In this document: one piece after another, positions 44,393-53,137 of the stretch | Position numbering within the stretch: the stretch's first letter is position 1 | Layout: each line of letters opens with the position of its first letter | Origin: JBMNIZ01 sp050951405 | GTDB taxonomy: Bacteria > Bacillota > DULZ01 | DNA: 64,000 nt | Direction: 5' to 3' | NCBI GenBank assembly: GCA_050951405.1 | Contig: JBMNIZ010000009.1 | Location: forward strand, 1-64,000 | Notes under the pieces: generated by a model | The model's database searches: none | Seen by the model: the letters and a program-made list of their open reading frames with translations, nothing else | Told to the model about the DNA's origin: nothing | Position numbers and translations under genes: made by a program

Positions 44393-45910
44393 TCAACGTT
44401 CATTGATTGCCGAAAAAAGCAGGGGCCGGTATTTTTCAAATACCTTCCGGAAATGAAAGCCGTAAATGGCAAAGGTAAATGCGTCCGGCAAAAAACGCGG
44501 GTATTTGGTCAGGGTTTTTAACAGCAGGCGCCAATAATGGCGTCTTCCTTTTTCCAGGATGCCCAGGTACAGGGTGGCCTTCAAAAGAGCGGTCAGATGG
44601 GAAAAACGAAACAGACCCAGCCTGCTTCTTTTCAGGGGTTTAAACTCCTGGAAAAACTCCAGGATCCGGTCGTAGTAGCGGGCCGGCTCGTAGATGGTGC
44701 TGACTATTTTATCGTAACCGCAGATGAGGGTCTTCAGAGGCATTTTCGGTACAAAGTTCAGGGTAAAGTCGGTATTGTTGCCGGTCAGGTTCTGGGATAA
44801 GAGGCGGTTTTCTTGCACCAGACGCCGGTAAAGCCTTGTTCCTTTCGGGGCGTTCAACAAGCTCACCATGGCGGTGACAATACCGCTTTTCTGGATGAAT
44901 TTGATCTGCCTTTCGAAAATGGAAGGGGTGTCCGAATCGAATCCGACGATGAAGCCGCCGCTCACCTGGAGGCCGAAATTCTGGATTTTCTTCACGGAAG
45001 CGATGAGATTCCTGTTCATATTAGTAAACTTGTTACATTCTTTCAAGCTCTCTTCATCGGGGGTTTCAATGCCCACAAAGACATGGACGAAGCCTGCCTC
45101 CCGCATCAGGTTCATCAGCTCTTCATCGTCCGCCAGGTTAATGGAAGCTTCCGTGTTAAACCAAAAGGGATAGCGGCGTTCCTTCATCCATTTAATGAGA
45201 GCGGGCAGCAGTTCTTTTTTCAGCTTGGCCTTGTTTCCGATGAAATTGTCATCCACCATGAAAACGCTGCCTCTCCAGCCCCGCCGGTACAAAGCCTCCA
45301 GCTCGGCGAGCAGGGCCTCCGCCCTTTTTACCCGCTGCCTGCGGCCAAAAAGAGAAGTGATGTCGCAGAATTCGCAGTCGTAGGGACAGCCCCGGGAGTA
45401 TTGGATATTCATGGAAGCGTAGTCCTGCAGGTTGATCAGGTCCCAAGCGGGAACGGGTGTTGCGTCCAGATCCGGTTTTTCCCCACTGCTGTAAATATGC
45501 CGGGGATTTCCCTTGGCAAGATCATGGAAGAAACGGGGAAGAATTATTTCCGCTTCCCCCAGCATCAGGTGATCAAGGTCATGGAATTCCTCTGTTTCCA
45601 TGGTGAAAAGGGGCCCTCCCGCCACCATTTTCTTCCCCAGTTCTTTGCAGCGCTTGACCACTTCTTGCACGGATTTCCTCTGGATGACCATGGCGCTGAT
45701 GAAGACATAATCAGCCCAGGCCAGGTCCTCATCCCGCAATGGATTCACGTTCATGTCCACCAATTTCTTTTCCCAATCTTTTGGCAGGAGGGCGGCCACG
45801 GTCAATAGGCCCAAAGGCGGATGGGCGGATTTTTTGTTGATAAAACTGAGAGCGTATTTGAAGCTCCAGAAGCTCTCCGGGCATTCCGGGTAAACCAGCA
45901 ATGCTCTCAC
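44393..45910 (-). CDS. B12-binding-domain radical SAM protein with C-terminal DUF4070
   Basis: About 505 residues from a GTG at 45910 that has GGGGAGG 7 bases upstream; an earlier in-frame start at 46102 would add a low-quality leader. The N-terminal cobalamin-binding-like domain has KSAHPPLGLLTVAALLP and ISAMVIQRKSVQEVV. The radical SAM cluster motif is CPYDCEFCD, preceded by YSRG, and VFVGIETPDEESL and GGFIVGFDSD are typical. The C-terminal 130 residues match DUF4070. Relatives methylate or rearrange unknown substrates; hopanoid or lipid modification is one possibility. Confidence 0.88.
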   Translation of the reverse strand: MRALLVYPECPESFWSFKYALSFINKKSAHPPLGLLTVAALLPKDWEKKLVDMNVNPLRDEDLAWADYVFISAMVIQRKSVQEVVKRCKELGKKMVAGGPLFTMETEEFHDLDHLMLGEAEIILPRFFHDLAKGNPRHIYSSGEKPDLDATPVPAWDLINLQDYASMNIQYSRGCPYDCEFCDITSLFGRRQRVKRAEALLAELEALYRRGWRGSVFMVDDNFIGNKAKLKKELLPALIKWMKERRYPFWFNTEASINLADDEELMNLMREAGFVHVFVGIETPDEESLKECNKFTNMNRNLIASVKKIQNFGLQVSGGFIVGFDSDTPSIFERQIKFIQKSGIVTAMVSLLNAPKGTRLYRRLVQENRLLSQNLTGNNTDFTLNFVPKMPLKTLICGYDKIVSTIYEPARYYDRILEFFQEFKPLKRSRLGLFRFSHLTALLKATLYLGILEKGRRHYWRLLLKTLTKYPRFLPDAFTFAIYGFHFRKVFEKYRPLLFSAINER

Positions 45911-46429
45911 TTTGGGAACCTCCCCGATTGAGTATTTCTTCCGGCAGCACATACTTTTCTTAGTATATACAAAATCTTGCGGTCTCATGAGAAAAAAAGA
46001 GTGGGAACATGTCAGGCGTGGACGGAAAGAAAAGTCAGATTGGGATTGATGGTATTTTCTAAAAAAAATTCGACGCCACAAGACCATTTTCCTGTTCTGC
46101 AAGCAAAAATTTCCTTTTCAAGGGACTTGCCCTTTCGTCAAGTTATTTTAAAAAAATTTTTCGGGCGGATCTGCGGGTCCGCCCTTGTCCTTGGGAAAAA
46201 TGCTCAAACCCCGGCGGTTCTGGGCTTTTGCCCTGGGAAACCGGCATTTGTAATTGAAGTGTAACTCTTCTGTGCAGAAAATGAGATTTTCCTGTGCATT
46301 TTCTGCCACCGGCTTGTGCGGCCCTTGTTTTCGCCGGATGTTATATTCAGCTCAAACGACTTGTAATTTTCTGCTGCAGGATTCTTCTCAGGGTATCTAC
46401 CCAAAAAAAGACGGGAGGAGGATGGGCAG
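45911..46429. other. Upstream region between the radical SAM gene and the surface-filament cluster
   Basis: This 519-base gap has no accepted gene. It holds a GGGCGGA/TCCGCCC hairpin at 46163-46184, an inverted repeat GCAGAAAAT/ATTTTCTGC at 46274-46306 and a CCGGC/GCCGG hairpin near 46310-46338. These could form an RNA leader or operator for the cluster. No known riboswitch was recognised. Confidence 0.55.
46274..46306. promoter_or_regulatory. Inverted repeat upstream of the surface-filament cluster
   Basis: GCAGAAAAT (46274-46282) and ATTTTCTGC (46298-46306) are perfect 9-base arms with a 15-base loop; TGTGCA occurs in both the left flank and the loop. It is about 125 bases before the first gene of the cluster and could be a repressor site or an RNA stem. 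Confidence 0.45.
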
Positions 46430-46690
46430 ATGGAGAACACCGATGCACTTTGTCAGCATCCCGTTCGCCAGACAAGTGGTAACACCTTCCTGGTCAAGGT
46501 CATGTATACCCGGAATAACAGCATTCAAGGGGTGATCAAATGGATAGACCAAGGAAAAGAGCTTTCCTTTCGCAGCTTTTTGGAGCTGATTCATCTGATA
46601 GAGGAGGCGGTGGAAACAGGAGAAGAGATGGAATTGAGAACCTGGCGAGAAACCAATCCAACGATTAAGGAGGAGGTGAAAAGAGAATGA
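46430..46690 (+). CDS. Small conserved protein heading the surface-filament cluster
   Basis: An 86-residue soluble protein with SGNTFLVKVMYTRNNSIQGVIKWIDQGKELSFRS, then LELIHLIEEAV and an acidic helical tail. I recall similar short proteins beside surface-protein genes in Clostridia, but not with a named function. It has no signal peptide, so it acts in the cytosol. GGGAGGAGG lies 9 bases upstream of the ATG. Its stop overlaps the start of the vWA-protein gene by 4 bases, so the two are translationally coupled. A regulatory or chaperone role is possible. Confidence 0.75.
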   Translation: MENTDALCQHPVRQTSGNTFLVKVMYTRNNSIQGVIKWIDQGKELSFRSFLELIHLIEEAVETGEEMELRTWRETNPTIKEEVKRE

Positions 46691-49600
46691 CAATTACTTC
46701 GAGGAAAAGGCTGTCCAGCGTACTGGTGTTTACCCTGACCTTCCTGTTGGTTTTCAGCCCCATCTTCCAGGCTATGGCCTTGCCCCAGGATCCGCTGGAA
46801 GGCCAGGAGGAAGCAGGGGGCCCCGGAGAACCAACAAGCCCGGGCGACCCGGATGAACCCGGGACGGTGGACCCGGAAGATCCCGATGCCGACGAGCCGG
46901 ATGAGCCTGGGACGGAAGACCCGGGCGATCCCGATGCCGACGAGCCGGATGAGCCCAGGACGGAAGACCCGGGAGATCCCGATGCCGATGAGCCCGGTGA
47001 ACCAGGAACGGAAGACCCGGCAGATCCGGAACAGGGGACAGAACCGGGCGAACCTGATCAGGAGCCGGCTGATCCTGCTGATCCCGGAAATTTGCCGCCG
47101 GGAGAAGAAGATGAACAAGAACCGGCAGATCCCGGCACCATCCCTGAGGAACCGGGCGATGAAGAACCGCCCTTAGATCCCAGCCTGCCGCCGGGAGAAG
47201 AGGACCCCCAGGAGCCTCCCGGGGAACTGCCGCCGGTGATTGTGGCCGATCCGGCTGTGGCGGTGGCCATCAGCGCCGATGAAGAGGAGTATGCGCCGGG
47301 AGAGACAGTCAGCTTCAGCATCCGGGTGACCAATACCGGCAATGTGAACCTGCCGGAGCTGCTGGTGGAAGACAGCCTTACCGGTCTCAGGGAAAGCATC
47401 TCCCTGGCAGCGGAGGAAGCTCAGACCGTTTTCCGGAGCTACACCATCCCCCTGGACTATGACCGCTCCCAGCTCACCAACTCGGTGACGGTGCGGGGCT
47501 ACTTTGCCCAAGGGGAAGAAGAGCCGATTTTGGTGGCGGACGGAGACAGTATCACCGTCAATATCCTTCTCCCGCCGCCGGTCCAGCCCGCTTTGACGGC
47601 CGTCATCCAAACCGATAAGGATGAGTACCAGCCGGGAGAGACCGTCCACTTCACCTTCCAGGTGACCAACAGCGGCCAGGTGGAGCTGGCGGACCTGCTT
47701 GTCCAAGATACTCTGACCGGCTTTGCGGAAACCATCCCGCATCTGGCCCCGGGAGAAGCATGGACCGGAAGCAGTTCCTTTGTCATTCCGGAGGATTTTG
47801 CCAAGGCCAAACTGACCAACAGCCTGTACGTGCAAGGGCTGTATGAGGGGCAGGAAGTAAGCGCCCAGGACACTGTGCTGGTGGAGCTGTTAATCGCTCC
47901 CACAGTCCCCGCTTCTTTGGCAGTGGACATTCAAACTGACAAGTTGCGGTACAGAGCCGGCGATACGGTGCGTCTGACCATTACCCTCTCCAACCGGGGC
48001 AGCGGCGACCTGTCCGATATCCGCCTCTGGGTGCCCTTGGCCGACCTGAATGAGAGAGTACCTTTCCTGGCCAGCGGCCAAAAAGCGGTCTTGGAAGGGG
48101 AGTTCCATATTCCCTATAACTTTTACATGGGCTATATCGGAGTGGGAGCCTATGCCGAAGGTGACTGGATGGGAAGCGCCGTGAGCGGCCAGGGGAAAGC
48201 CTTGGTGGTGGTGGATGAAGAGGTTAGCAGCTCCTTCTTCAAAGAGGTTGAACTGCCTTCCCTGCCGGATAACTGGGAATCCCTGGTTCCTTTCGATTAC
48301 ATCCCGGATCCGGGCGATGAGCCGGAAGGAGCATGGGACGGATTGGTCCAGAAAGTGAAGGGCCTGCTTGGCATGGGCGAAGGGATCCTTCTGTCCGGTT
48401 CCGACGGGAATATCGCTGTCAGCAAATCGGCCCAGCGGACCACAGGCTGCCGGTCTTACGAAGTCACCCTGGACATCACCGGAACTCCGCCGTCAGCGGA
48501 TGTGGACTTGATTCTGGTCATCGACTGCTCCAACAGCATGAATGACGGCTCGCCGAGTATTTTGTATCATGCCAAAGAAGCAGCCAAAGGGCTGGCGGCT
48601 AAAGTGCTGGCGAACCCGAACAACAGGGTGGCCGTGGTCAGTTTTGCTTACGAGCCTGGTTTCTTGGGCTTGAACAGGGGTAACCTGGACCGGGATACGA
48701 AAATCGAAAGGTCTTTCACCAATAATTTACAACAAGTAAACAATGCTATTAACGGGTTAAAGACCTATGGAGGCACCAACACCCAAGCCGGTTTTCGCCG
48801 GGCAAAAAACTTGATGCAAAGCAGCGGACGGTCTGGCGTCAGCAAAGTCATCGTTCTCCTGACCGACGGGGTGCCCACGGTGAGTATCGGCCGATCTTAT
48901 GGGCCCAGCGAACCGACCAGCCATAACAGCCATACCAGAGCCGCTTATGAGGAAGGTCAAAGCTGCCACCAGCTGGGCTACCAGGTGTTCACCGTGGCCA
49001 TGTTGGGCGAAGTCCCCACAAAATGCTTAACGGTGGCCAGGGAGACCATGCAGTGGGCCCAAAACGCCGGCTACTACGAGACTTTCCAAGCGGCAGATTT
49101 GACGGGGATTTACAACCAGATTTCCCAGCAGCTCGATTACTCGGCCACTAATGCGGAAGTTACCGATATAATCCCTGAGAACTTTGAACTGGACGAAGAC
49201 AGCCTGTACACCCAGCAGGGAACGGTTAGCTATAACAAAGTCACAAGGACCATTACCTGGTATATAGGCAACATCGAAACCGAAGCCACCTTGAAGTATA
49301 AAATTAAAGCCCATCCTGATTATCAGGGTGGCAGCCAAGTGCCTACCAATGTGTCCGCTACCCTGAGCTATGAGGATGTCTACGGTCAGTCCCAAACATT
49401 GTCTTTCCCAGTCCCGAAGGTGGATGTGCCGGCTCCCTTGACGGCGGATGCCGGAGAAGACCGGCAGGTGGCCTGGGGCAGCAGTGTAACTTTAGGTGGC
49501 GATCCGACGGCAAGTGGAGGCACCGGGCCTTACACTTATGAGTGGACCTGCAGCAACTCCGACTGGACCTCCAATGAGGCAAACCCGGTGGTGACCGTCA

Positions 49601-50133
49601 CTGAAGATACCACTTATACGGTTAAAGTAACGGATGTTTATGGTTGTTCCAAGACCGATAGTGTCACCATCACCGTTGTGAAAGGGAGCCTCAAGGTTAC
49701 TAAAAAAGTGACCAACGGAGATTCCGGCAGAAAGTTCCCCATCTACGTGGAAGGAAACGGTCACACATGGAGCATGCTGCTGGGTCACAATGAGTCGGCC
49801 ACCATTACGGGGCTTGAGCCGGGCACTTATACCGTCTGGGAAGTGGTGCCCATGAATTACGAGTGCAGCAATAGCCGGTTTACAGTGACCGTTACGAACG
49901 AAGAAGGCATTAAAGAGGTAGTTGTGACCAACCAGAAGGATGATAAACCCTGGTTCTGGGACGAAGATGAGGAGACCAATACCTTCAAAGTGGGATTCTG
50001 GCCTGGTCCGGAAGGAGGCTCTCCCCAGTCTGCGGGAGAGGAAGGATTTTTCCCCGCCTCCACGGAGGCAGTGCTGGGCCCGGAAAAAGATGATGTTTTG
50101 ACAGGGGAAGGGGAAGAGCCGGAGGAAATGTAA
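46687..50133 (+). CDS. Large secreted von Willebrand factor A-domain surface protein
   Basis: An 1148-residue exported protein. Domains in order: signal peptide (1-31); a Pro/Asp/Glu-rich stalk (35-185) with three 16-residue repeats; three related beta-sandwich domains of about 105 residues starting near 194, 303 and 412, each with an EYxPGETVxFxxxVTN-type strand; a vWA domain (about 600-800) with an intact MIDAS (DCSNS, a Thr in GGTNTQAG, Asp in LLTDGVP); a DUF11-like domain; a PKD-like domain (about 918-1000); and a Spa-pilin-like domain (GSLKVTKKV...GLEPGTYTVWEVV). The acidic C-terminus lacks a sorting signal. It may be the adhesive tip of the TasA-type filaments encoded downstream (inference). 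Confidence 0.85.
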   Translation: MTITSRKRLSSVLVFTLTFLLVFSPIFQAMALPQDPLEGQEEAGGPGEPTSPGDPDEPGTVDPEDPDADEPDEPGTEDPGDPDADEPDEPRTEDPGDPDADEPGEPGTEDPADPEQGTEPGEPDQEPADPADPGNLPPGEEDEQEPADPGTIPEEPGDEEPPLDPSLPPGEEDPQEPPGELPPVIVADPAVAVAISADEEEYAPGETVSFSIRVTNTGNVNLPELLVEDSLTGLRESISLAAEEAQTVFRSYTIPLDYDRSQLTNSVTVRGYFAQGEEEPILVADGDSITVNILLPPPVQPALTAVIQTDKDEYQPGETVHFTFQVTNSGQVELADLLVQDTLTGFAETIPHLAPGEAWTGSSSFVIPEDFAKAKLTNSLYVQGLYEGQEVSAQDTVLVELLIAPTVPASLAVDIQTDKLRYRAGDTVRLTITLSNRGSGDLSDIRLWVPLADLNERVPFLASGQKAVLEGEFHIPYNFYMGYIGVGAYAEGDWMGSAVSGQGKALVVVDEEVSSSFFKEVELPSLPDNWESLVPFDYIPDPGDEPEGAWDGLVQKVKGLLGMGEGILLSGSDGNIAVSKSAQRTTGCRSYEVTLDITGTPPSADVDLILVIDCSNSMNDGSPSILYHAKEAAKGLAAKVLANPNNRVAVVSFAYEPGFLGLNRGNLDRDTKIERSFTNNLQQVNNAINGLKTYGGTNTQAGFRRAKNLMQSSGRSGVSKVIVLLTDGVPTVSIGRSYGPSEPTSHNSHTRAAYEEGQSCHQLGYQVFTVAMLGEVPTKCLTVARETMQWAQNAGYYETFQAADLTGIYNQISQQLDYSATNAEVTDIIPENFELDEDSLYTQQGTVSYNKVTRTITWYIGNIETEATLKYKIKAHPDYQGGSQVPTNVSATLSYEDVYGQSQTLSFPVPKVDVPAPLTADAGEDRQVAWGSSVTLGGDPTASGGTGPYTYEWTCSNSDWTSNEANPVVTVTEDTTYTVKVTDVYGCSKTDSVTITVVKGSLKVTKKVTNGDSGRKFPIYVEGNGHTWSMLLGHNESATITGLEPGTYTVWEVVPMNYECSNSRFTVTVTNEEGIKEVVVTNQKDDKPWFWDEDEETNTFKVGFWPGPEGGSPQSAGEEGFFPASTEAVLGPEKDDVLTGEGEEPEEM
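46870..47013 (+). repeat. Three tandem 48-base coding repeats
   Basis: Bases 46870-46917, 46918-46965 and 46966-47013 each encode a DPxDPDADEPxEPxTE unit with only a few base differences; a partial fourth follows. Slippage here would change stalk length in steps of 16 residues without breaking the frame. Confidence 0.85.
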
Positions 50134-50195
50134 TCATCTCCTCCGGGACTGCTCCCTGCTCCTGAGAAAGGATAGGAAGGAAAGGTAGGATCCCC

Positions 50196-50795
50196 ATGAA
50201 TGGACACCGGTGGAAAAAAGCGGGGGCGCTGATGGGCAAATCCATCCTGGTCCTGCTGACCGCTACGGCTCTGCTCCTCACTTTCTTTCTTCTGAAGAGC
50301 AAGCTGACCGGCACCGAGCCTGCGGTGGCCGGCCATAAGATCTACATCGTCATGAGCGGGAGCATGGAGCCGGCCCTCCAGGTGGGCAGCATCGTGCTGG
50401 TGCGGCCCCTGGCGGCGGAGGAAATCCGGCCGGGGGATATAGTCACCTTCCGCAATCAGTACAGCCCCGACGTTGTCAGCCACCGGGTGCATCATGTGGA
50501 AGAAGAGGAAAACGGCCTCTTGTTTTACACCAAAGGGGATGCCAATGAAGTGCTGGATCCCCTGCCGGTGCCGGCCCGGCTGCTGGTGGGAAAAGTGGTG
50601 CTGACGGTACCCTACCTGGGCTACCTGTTCGCCTACGCCCGCAGCAGGGAAGGGCAGATGCTCCTCCTGGGGCTGGCCGTCCTAATCACGGCCGGGGAAT
50701 TGGCCCGCGTGTATTTAGCCGCAAAAAGGCAGGGCCAAAGGGCCGGAGGAGGAAAAGTGAATTCCCACTCGGCGGCCCAGAGGCCCGGCGAGTAA
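50196..50795 (+). CDS. sipW: SipW-type signal peptidase I
   Basis: A 199-residue membrane peptidase of the ER type. The catalytic Ser56 is in VMSGSMEP and the general base is His96 in VVSHRV instead of the Lys of most bacterial type I peptidases. KGDANEVLDPLPVPARLLVGKV and a second membrane helix (about 155-180) are typical. SipW cleaves the signal peptides of TasA-family proteins, and two of those follow directly. It begins 62 bases after the vWA gene. Confidence 0.92.
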   Translation: MNGHRWKKAGALMGKSILVLLTATALLLTFFLLKSKLTGTEPAVAGHKIYIVMSGSMEPALQVGSIVLVRPLAAEEIRPGDIVTFRNQYSPDVVSHRVHHVEEEENGLLFYTKGDANEVLDPLPVPARLLVGKVVLTVPYLGYLFAYARSREGQMLLLGLAVLITAGELARVYLAAKRQGQRAGGGKVNSHSAAQRPGE

Positions 50796-50872
50796 CGGAT
50801 CCCAATTCAGTGAAGCAATTTGGCAGTGGCCATAAAAAAATTTAAAATTTATTATGAGGAGGAAAATTGATT

Positions 50873-51442
50873 ATGAAAAAAACCACTTTAATGAGCTTGC
50901 TCATCGTATCTTTAGTGGCCCTTTTGGCCGTAGGAGGGACCCTGGCTTGGTTCACCGACAAAGCAGAAGTGACCAATGAGTTTACTGCCGGGACGTTAGA
51001 TATTGTGATTGATAATGAGTATACTGATTTTGACAACTGGAATCCAGGTGATGTAACTGAAAAAAGTATCAAAGTAAAAAACAAGGGTAGTAAGGACGCT
51101 TATGTACGGGTAAAGCTGACAAAAGAGTGGGGCAGCTATGATGGAGATGTGTTCAATTCAAGTGATTTAGATACAGACAATGTTACTCTCGGTTTGAACG
51201 AAGAAGAATGGATGAAGGTAGGCGATTTCTATTACTATAAGGATGTACTCCCCGCAGAAGAAGAAGTATTACTACTCAGTTCTGTGACCCTGGATGGCCC
51301 AGAAACGGATAATGATTATCAGGGCAAGGTCTTTAGAATCACTGTTGAAGCCGATGCGGTCCAGGCCAGTAATAATGCTTACCAGGATGAAAATACTTGG
51401 GACTTGGAGCAGCTACCCTGGGAACTGGAACCTGCTGCATAA
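50873..51442 (+). CDS. TasA/CalY-family filament protein 1
   Basis: A 189-residue exported protein with the family N-terminus: a hydrophobic signal ending GGTLAWFTD, then NEFTAGTLDIVIDNEY and GDVTEKSIKVKNKGSKDAYVRVKL. TasA and camelysin form extracellular amyloid-like or donor-strand fibres in biofilms. The ATG at 50873 follows GAGGAGG. The sequence is Asp/Glu-rich. The second copy is 140 bases downstream; the two are clearly paralogous in layout but differ in sequence. Confidence 0.9.
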   Translation: MKKTTLMSLLIVSLVALLAVGGTLAWFTDKAEVTNEFTAGTLDIVIDNEYTDFDNWNPGDVTEKSIKVKNKGSKDAYVRVKLTKEWGSYDGDVFNSSDLDTDNVTLGLNEEEWMKVGDFYYYKDVLPAEEEVLLLSSVTLDGPETDNDYQGKVFRITVEADAVQASNNAYQDENTWDLEQLPWELEPAA

Positions 51443-51585
51443 ATAAGCACTATAAATATTGAGGAAGATCTTGTCAAGCAGGAGTCCTTCTGCTCCCCGC
51501 CGGGGAACAGTGATAAGATCTGGAGGCGGGCCGGTTTCCGCCGGCCCCCCTTGACCCCATCTACCTTCTGGGGGAGGGGAGTGAA

Positions 51586-52161
51586 ATGAAAAGGAACATT
51601 CTCATCGGTTTATTGGTTCTGACATTGGCGGCTTTCTTGGCCGCGGGCGGCACCACCGCCTGGTTTTCCGCCAAGGCGGGACCGGTAACCAACTATTTGA
51701 CCGCCGGAACGGTGGACATTGAGGTTATTGAGGATTATACGCCTGTTACAGGTTGGCAGCCGGGGGAGACTAAGGACAAAGAAGTCAGCGTGGAGGCCAT
51801 TGGTTCCAAGCGAGTTTACGTGCGGGTGGCCTTGACTCCGGTCTGGGGCTATGTGGATGACAATGACGTATTTCATCCGGAGCCCAGCTTGCCCATCGAC
51901 AATGTCACTTTAAACTTGAACAGCCAAGACTGGGTGTATCAAGACGGCTGGTATTACTATACTAAGATTCTCAGCAAAAATCAAAAAACGTCTACGCTTC
52001 TCAATTCTGTAACCCTGGCTGAAGACACAGACCCCCGCTATCAGGGTAAGGCCCTGCAGATCCTGGTCAATGCGGAAGCAGTTCAGGCTTCCCATGAAGC
52101 ATATAAGGATGTTTGGGGACTTGAGAATTTGCCCAGCGGCGTGGAGCCCTGGACAGGCTAA
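51586..52161 (+). CDS. TasA/CalY-family filament protein 2
   Basis: A 191-residue paralogue of the preceding protein: GGTTAWFSAKAGPVTNYLTAGTVDIEV, then PGETKDKEVSVEAIGSKRVYVRVAL, GYVDDNDVFHPEPSLPIDNVTLNLN and near the end EAVQASHEAYKDVWGLE, matching the first paralogue's EADAVQASNNAYQDENTW. It is probably a second filament or a capping subunit processed by SipW. GGGGAGGGGAG lies upstream of the ATG. The gap between the two genes contains GC-rich hairpins. Confidence 0.9.
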   Translation: MKRNILIGLLVLTLAAFLAAGGTTAWFSAKAGPVTNYLTAGTVDIEVIEDYTPVTGWQPGETKDKEVSVEAIGSKRVYVRVALTPVWGYVDDNDVFHPEPSLPIDNVTLNLNSQDWVYQDGWYYYTKILSKNQKTSTLLNSVTLAEDTDPRYQGKALQILVNAEAVQASHEAYKDVWGLENLPSGVEPWTG

Positions 52162-52284
52162 AGGGCGGGAGCAGCCCTGCTTTGATGGCCTGAATGTTGT
52201 TGGAGGATTACAACGGGCCCGGGCTTAACCGGGAACCGTCCGAGGAAAAATAATCTGCCCCCTGAAGGAAAGGAGGGTAGCCAT

Positions 52285-53067
52285 TTGAAAAAAACAGGTA
52301 AGATCATGGCGCTTTTGGTTGTGGCCCTGGCCTTCTTCCTGATGGCCTTACCGGCCCAGGCCCAAAACGGTTCATCTGACTTGGTGGTATTGGAGGGAAA
52401 TGCCAGCGGACTGGTATTTTTGCCGGCTGATGGGAAGCTGTTCGATTTGCAAAACATGTCTCCGGGGGATACCGAAAAGGCCACTTTGGAAATCAGAAAT
52501 AATTATGATAGGTGGTATGATTTATCCTTGCGGTTGGAGGATGTATCAGAGGAAAATCCCAGTCTGTTTGAGGTGCTGCAATTAAAGGTTACCTACATGG
52601 ATCAATCCGGGGATCAACTCTTTTATGAAGGACGGGTAGACAAATTTGCTGAAGAGCCTATTAGTTTAGGTCGCTACTATCCAGGGGACAAAGGATACCT
52701 GGAAATGGAAGTAGAGCTCCCCGGTCCGGATACTACCAACGAGTATCAAGGGAAAAGCGCCAACATCAAGTGGATCTTTAGTGCGCAAGCCCCACGACCA
52801 CCAGATAGGGATGAAGATGAGGATGAACCTTCTCCTCGTCCAGAGCCGCCTGAGGAGATAATCGTCCCGCCGGAAGAGCCTCCCAGGGGCGAACCGGAAC
52901 TGCCGGAAGAGCCTCCGGAAGTAGAAGTGCCGGAGGAGCCGGTGCCGAAAGGCCCCGTCCCGGAGATGCCCAAGACGGGAGAAGGGACCCCCTATCCTTA
53001 CTACCTGCTGGGGGCGCTGGCCCTGCTGGCGGGAGTGAAATTGGTGAGTCCCTGGAAACGTAAGTAA
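52285..53067 (+). CDS. Cell-wall-anchored surface protein, sortase substrate
   Basis: A 260-residue protein with a signal peptide ending PAQAQ, a beta domain (about 30-170) with NMSPGDTEKATLEIRNNYD, a Pro/Glu-rich stalk (about 172-228), and a C-terminal sorting signal made of PKTGE (in EMPKTGEG), a hydrophobic stretch and KRK. The neighbouring sortase would attach it to peptidoglycan. The beta domain is of TasA-like type, so it may anchor the filaments to the wall (inference). The TTG start follows GGAAAGGAGGG. Confidence 0.85.
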   Translation: MKKTGKIMALLVVALAFFLMALPAQAQNGSSDLVVLEGNASGLVFLPADGKLFDLQNMSPGDTEKATLEIRNNYDRWYDLSLRLEDVSEENPSLFEVLQLKVTYMDQSGDQLFYEGRVDKFAEEPISLGRYYPGDKGYLEMEVELPGPDTTNEYQGKSANIKWIFSAQAPRPPDRDEDEDEPSPRPEPPEEIIVPPEEPPRGEPELPEEPPEVEVPEEPVPKGPVPEMPKTGEGTPYPYYLLGALALLAGVKLVSPWKRK

Positions 53068-53080
53068 ATGAGTAAGGGCT

Positions 53081-53120
53081 GGAGCTGCAGCTCAGGATGG
53101 GGCGCAGCTCCGACTTTTTT
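53081..53120 (+). terminator. Hairpin terminator/attenuator before the sortase gene
   Basis: GGAGCTGC (53081-53088) pairs with GCAGCTCC (53104-53111), then GAC and six T. It separates the surface protein gene from the sortase gene and may lower sortase expression. Confidence 0.7.
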
Positions 53121-53137
53121 CCGGAGGAGATGAACGG

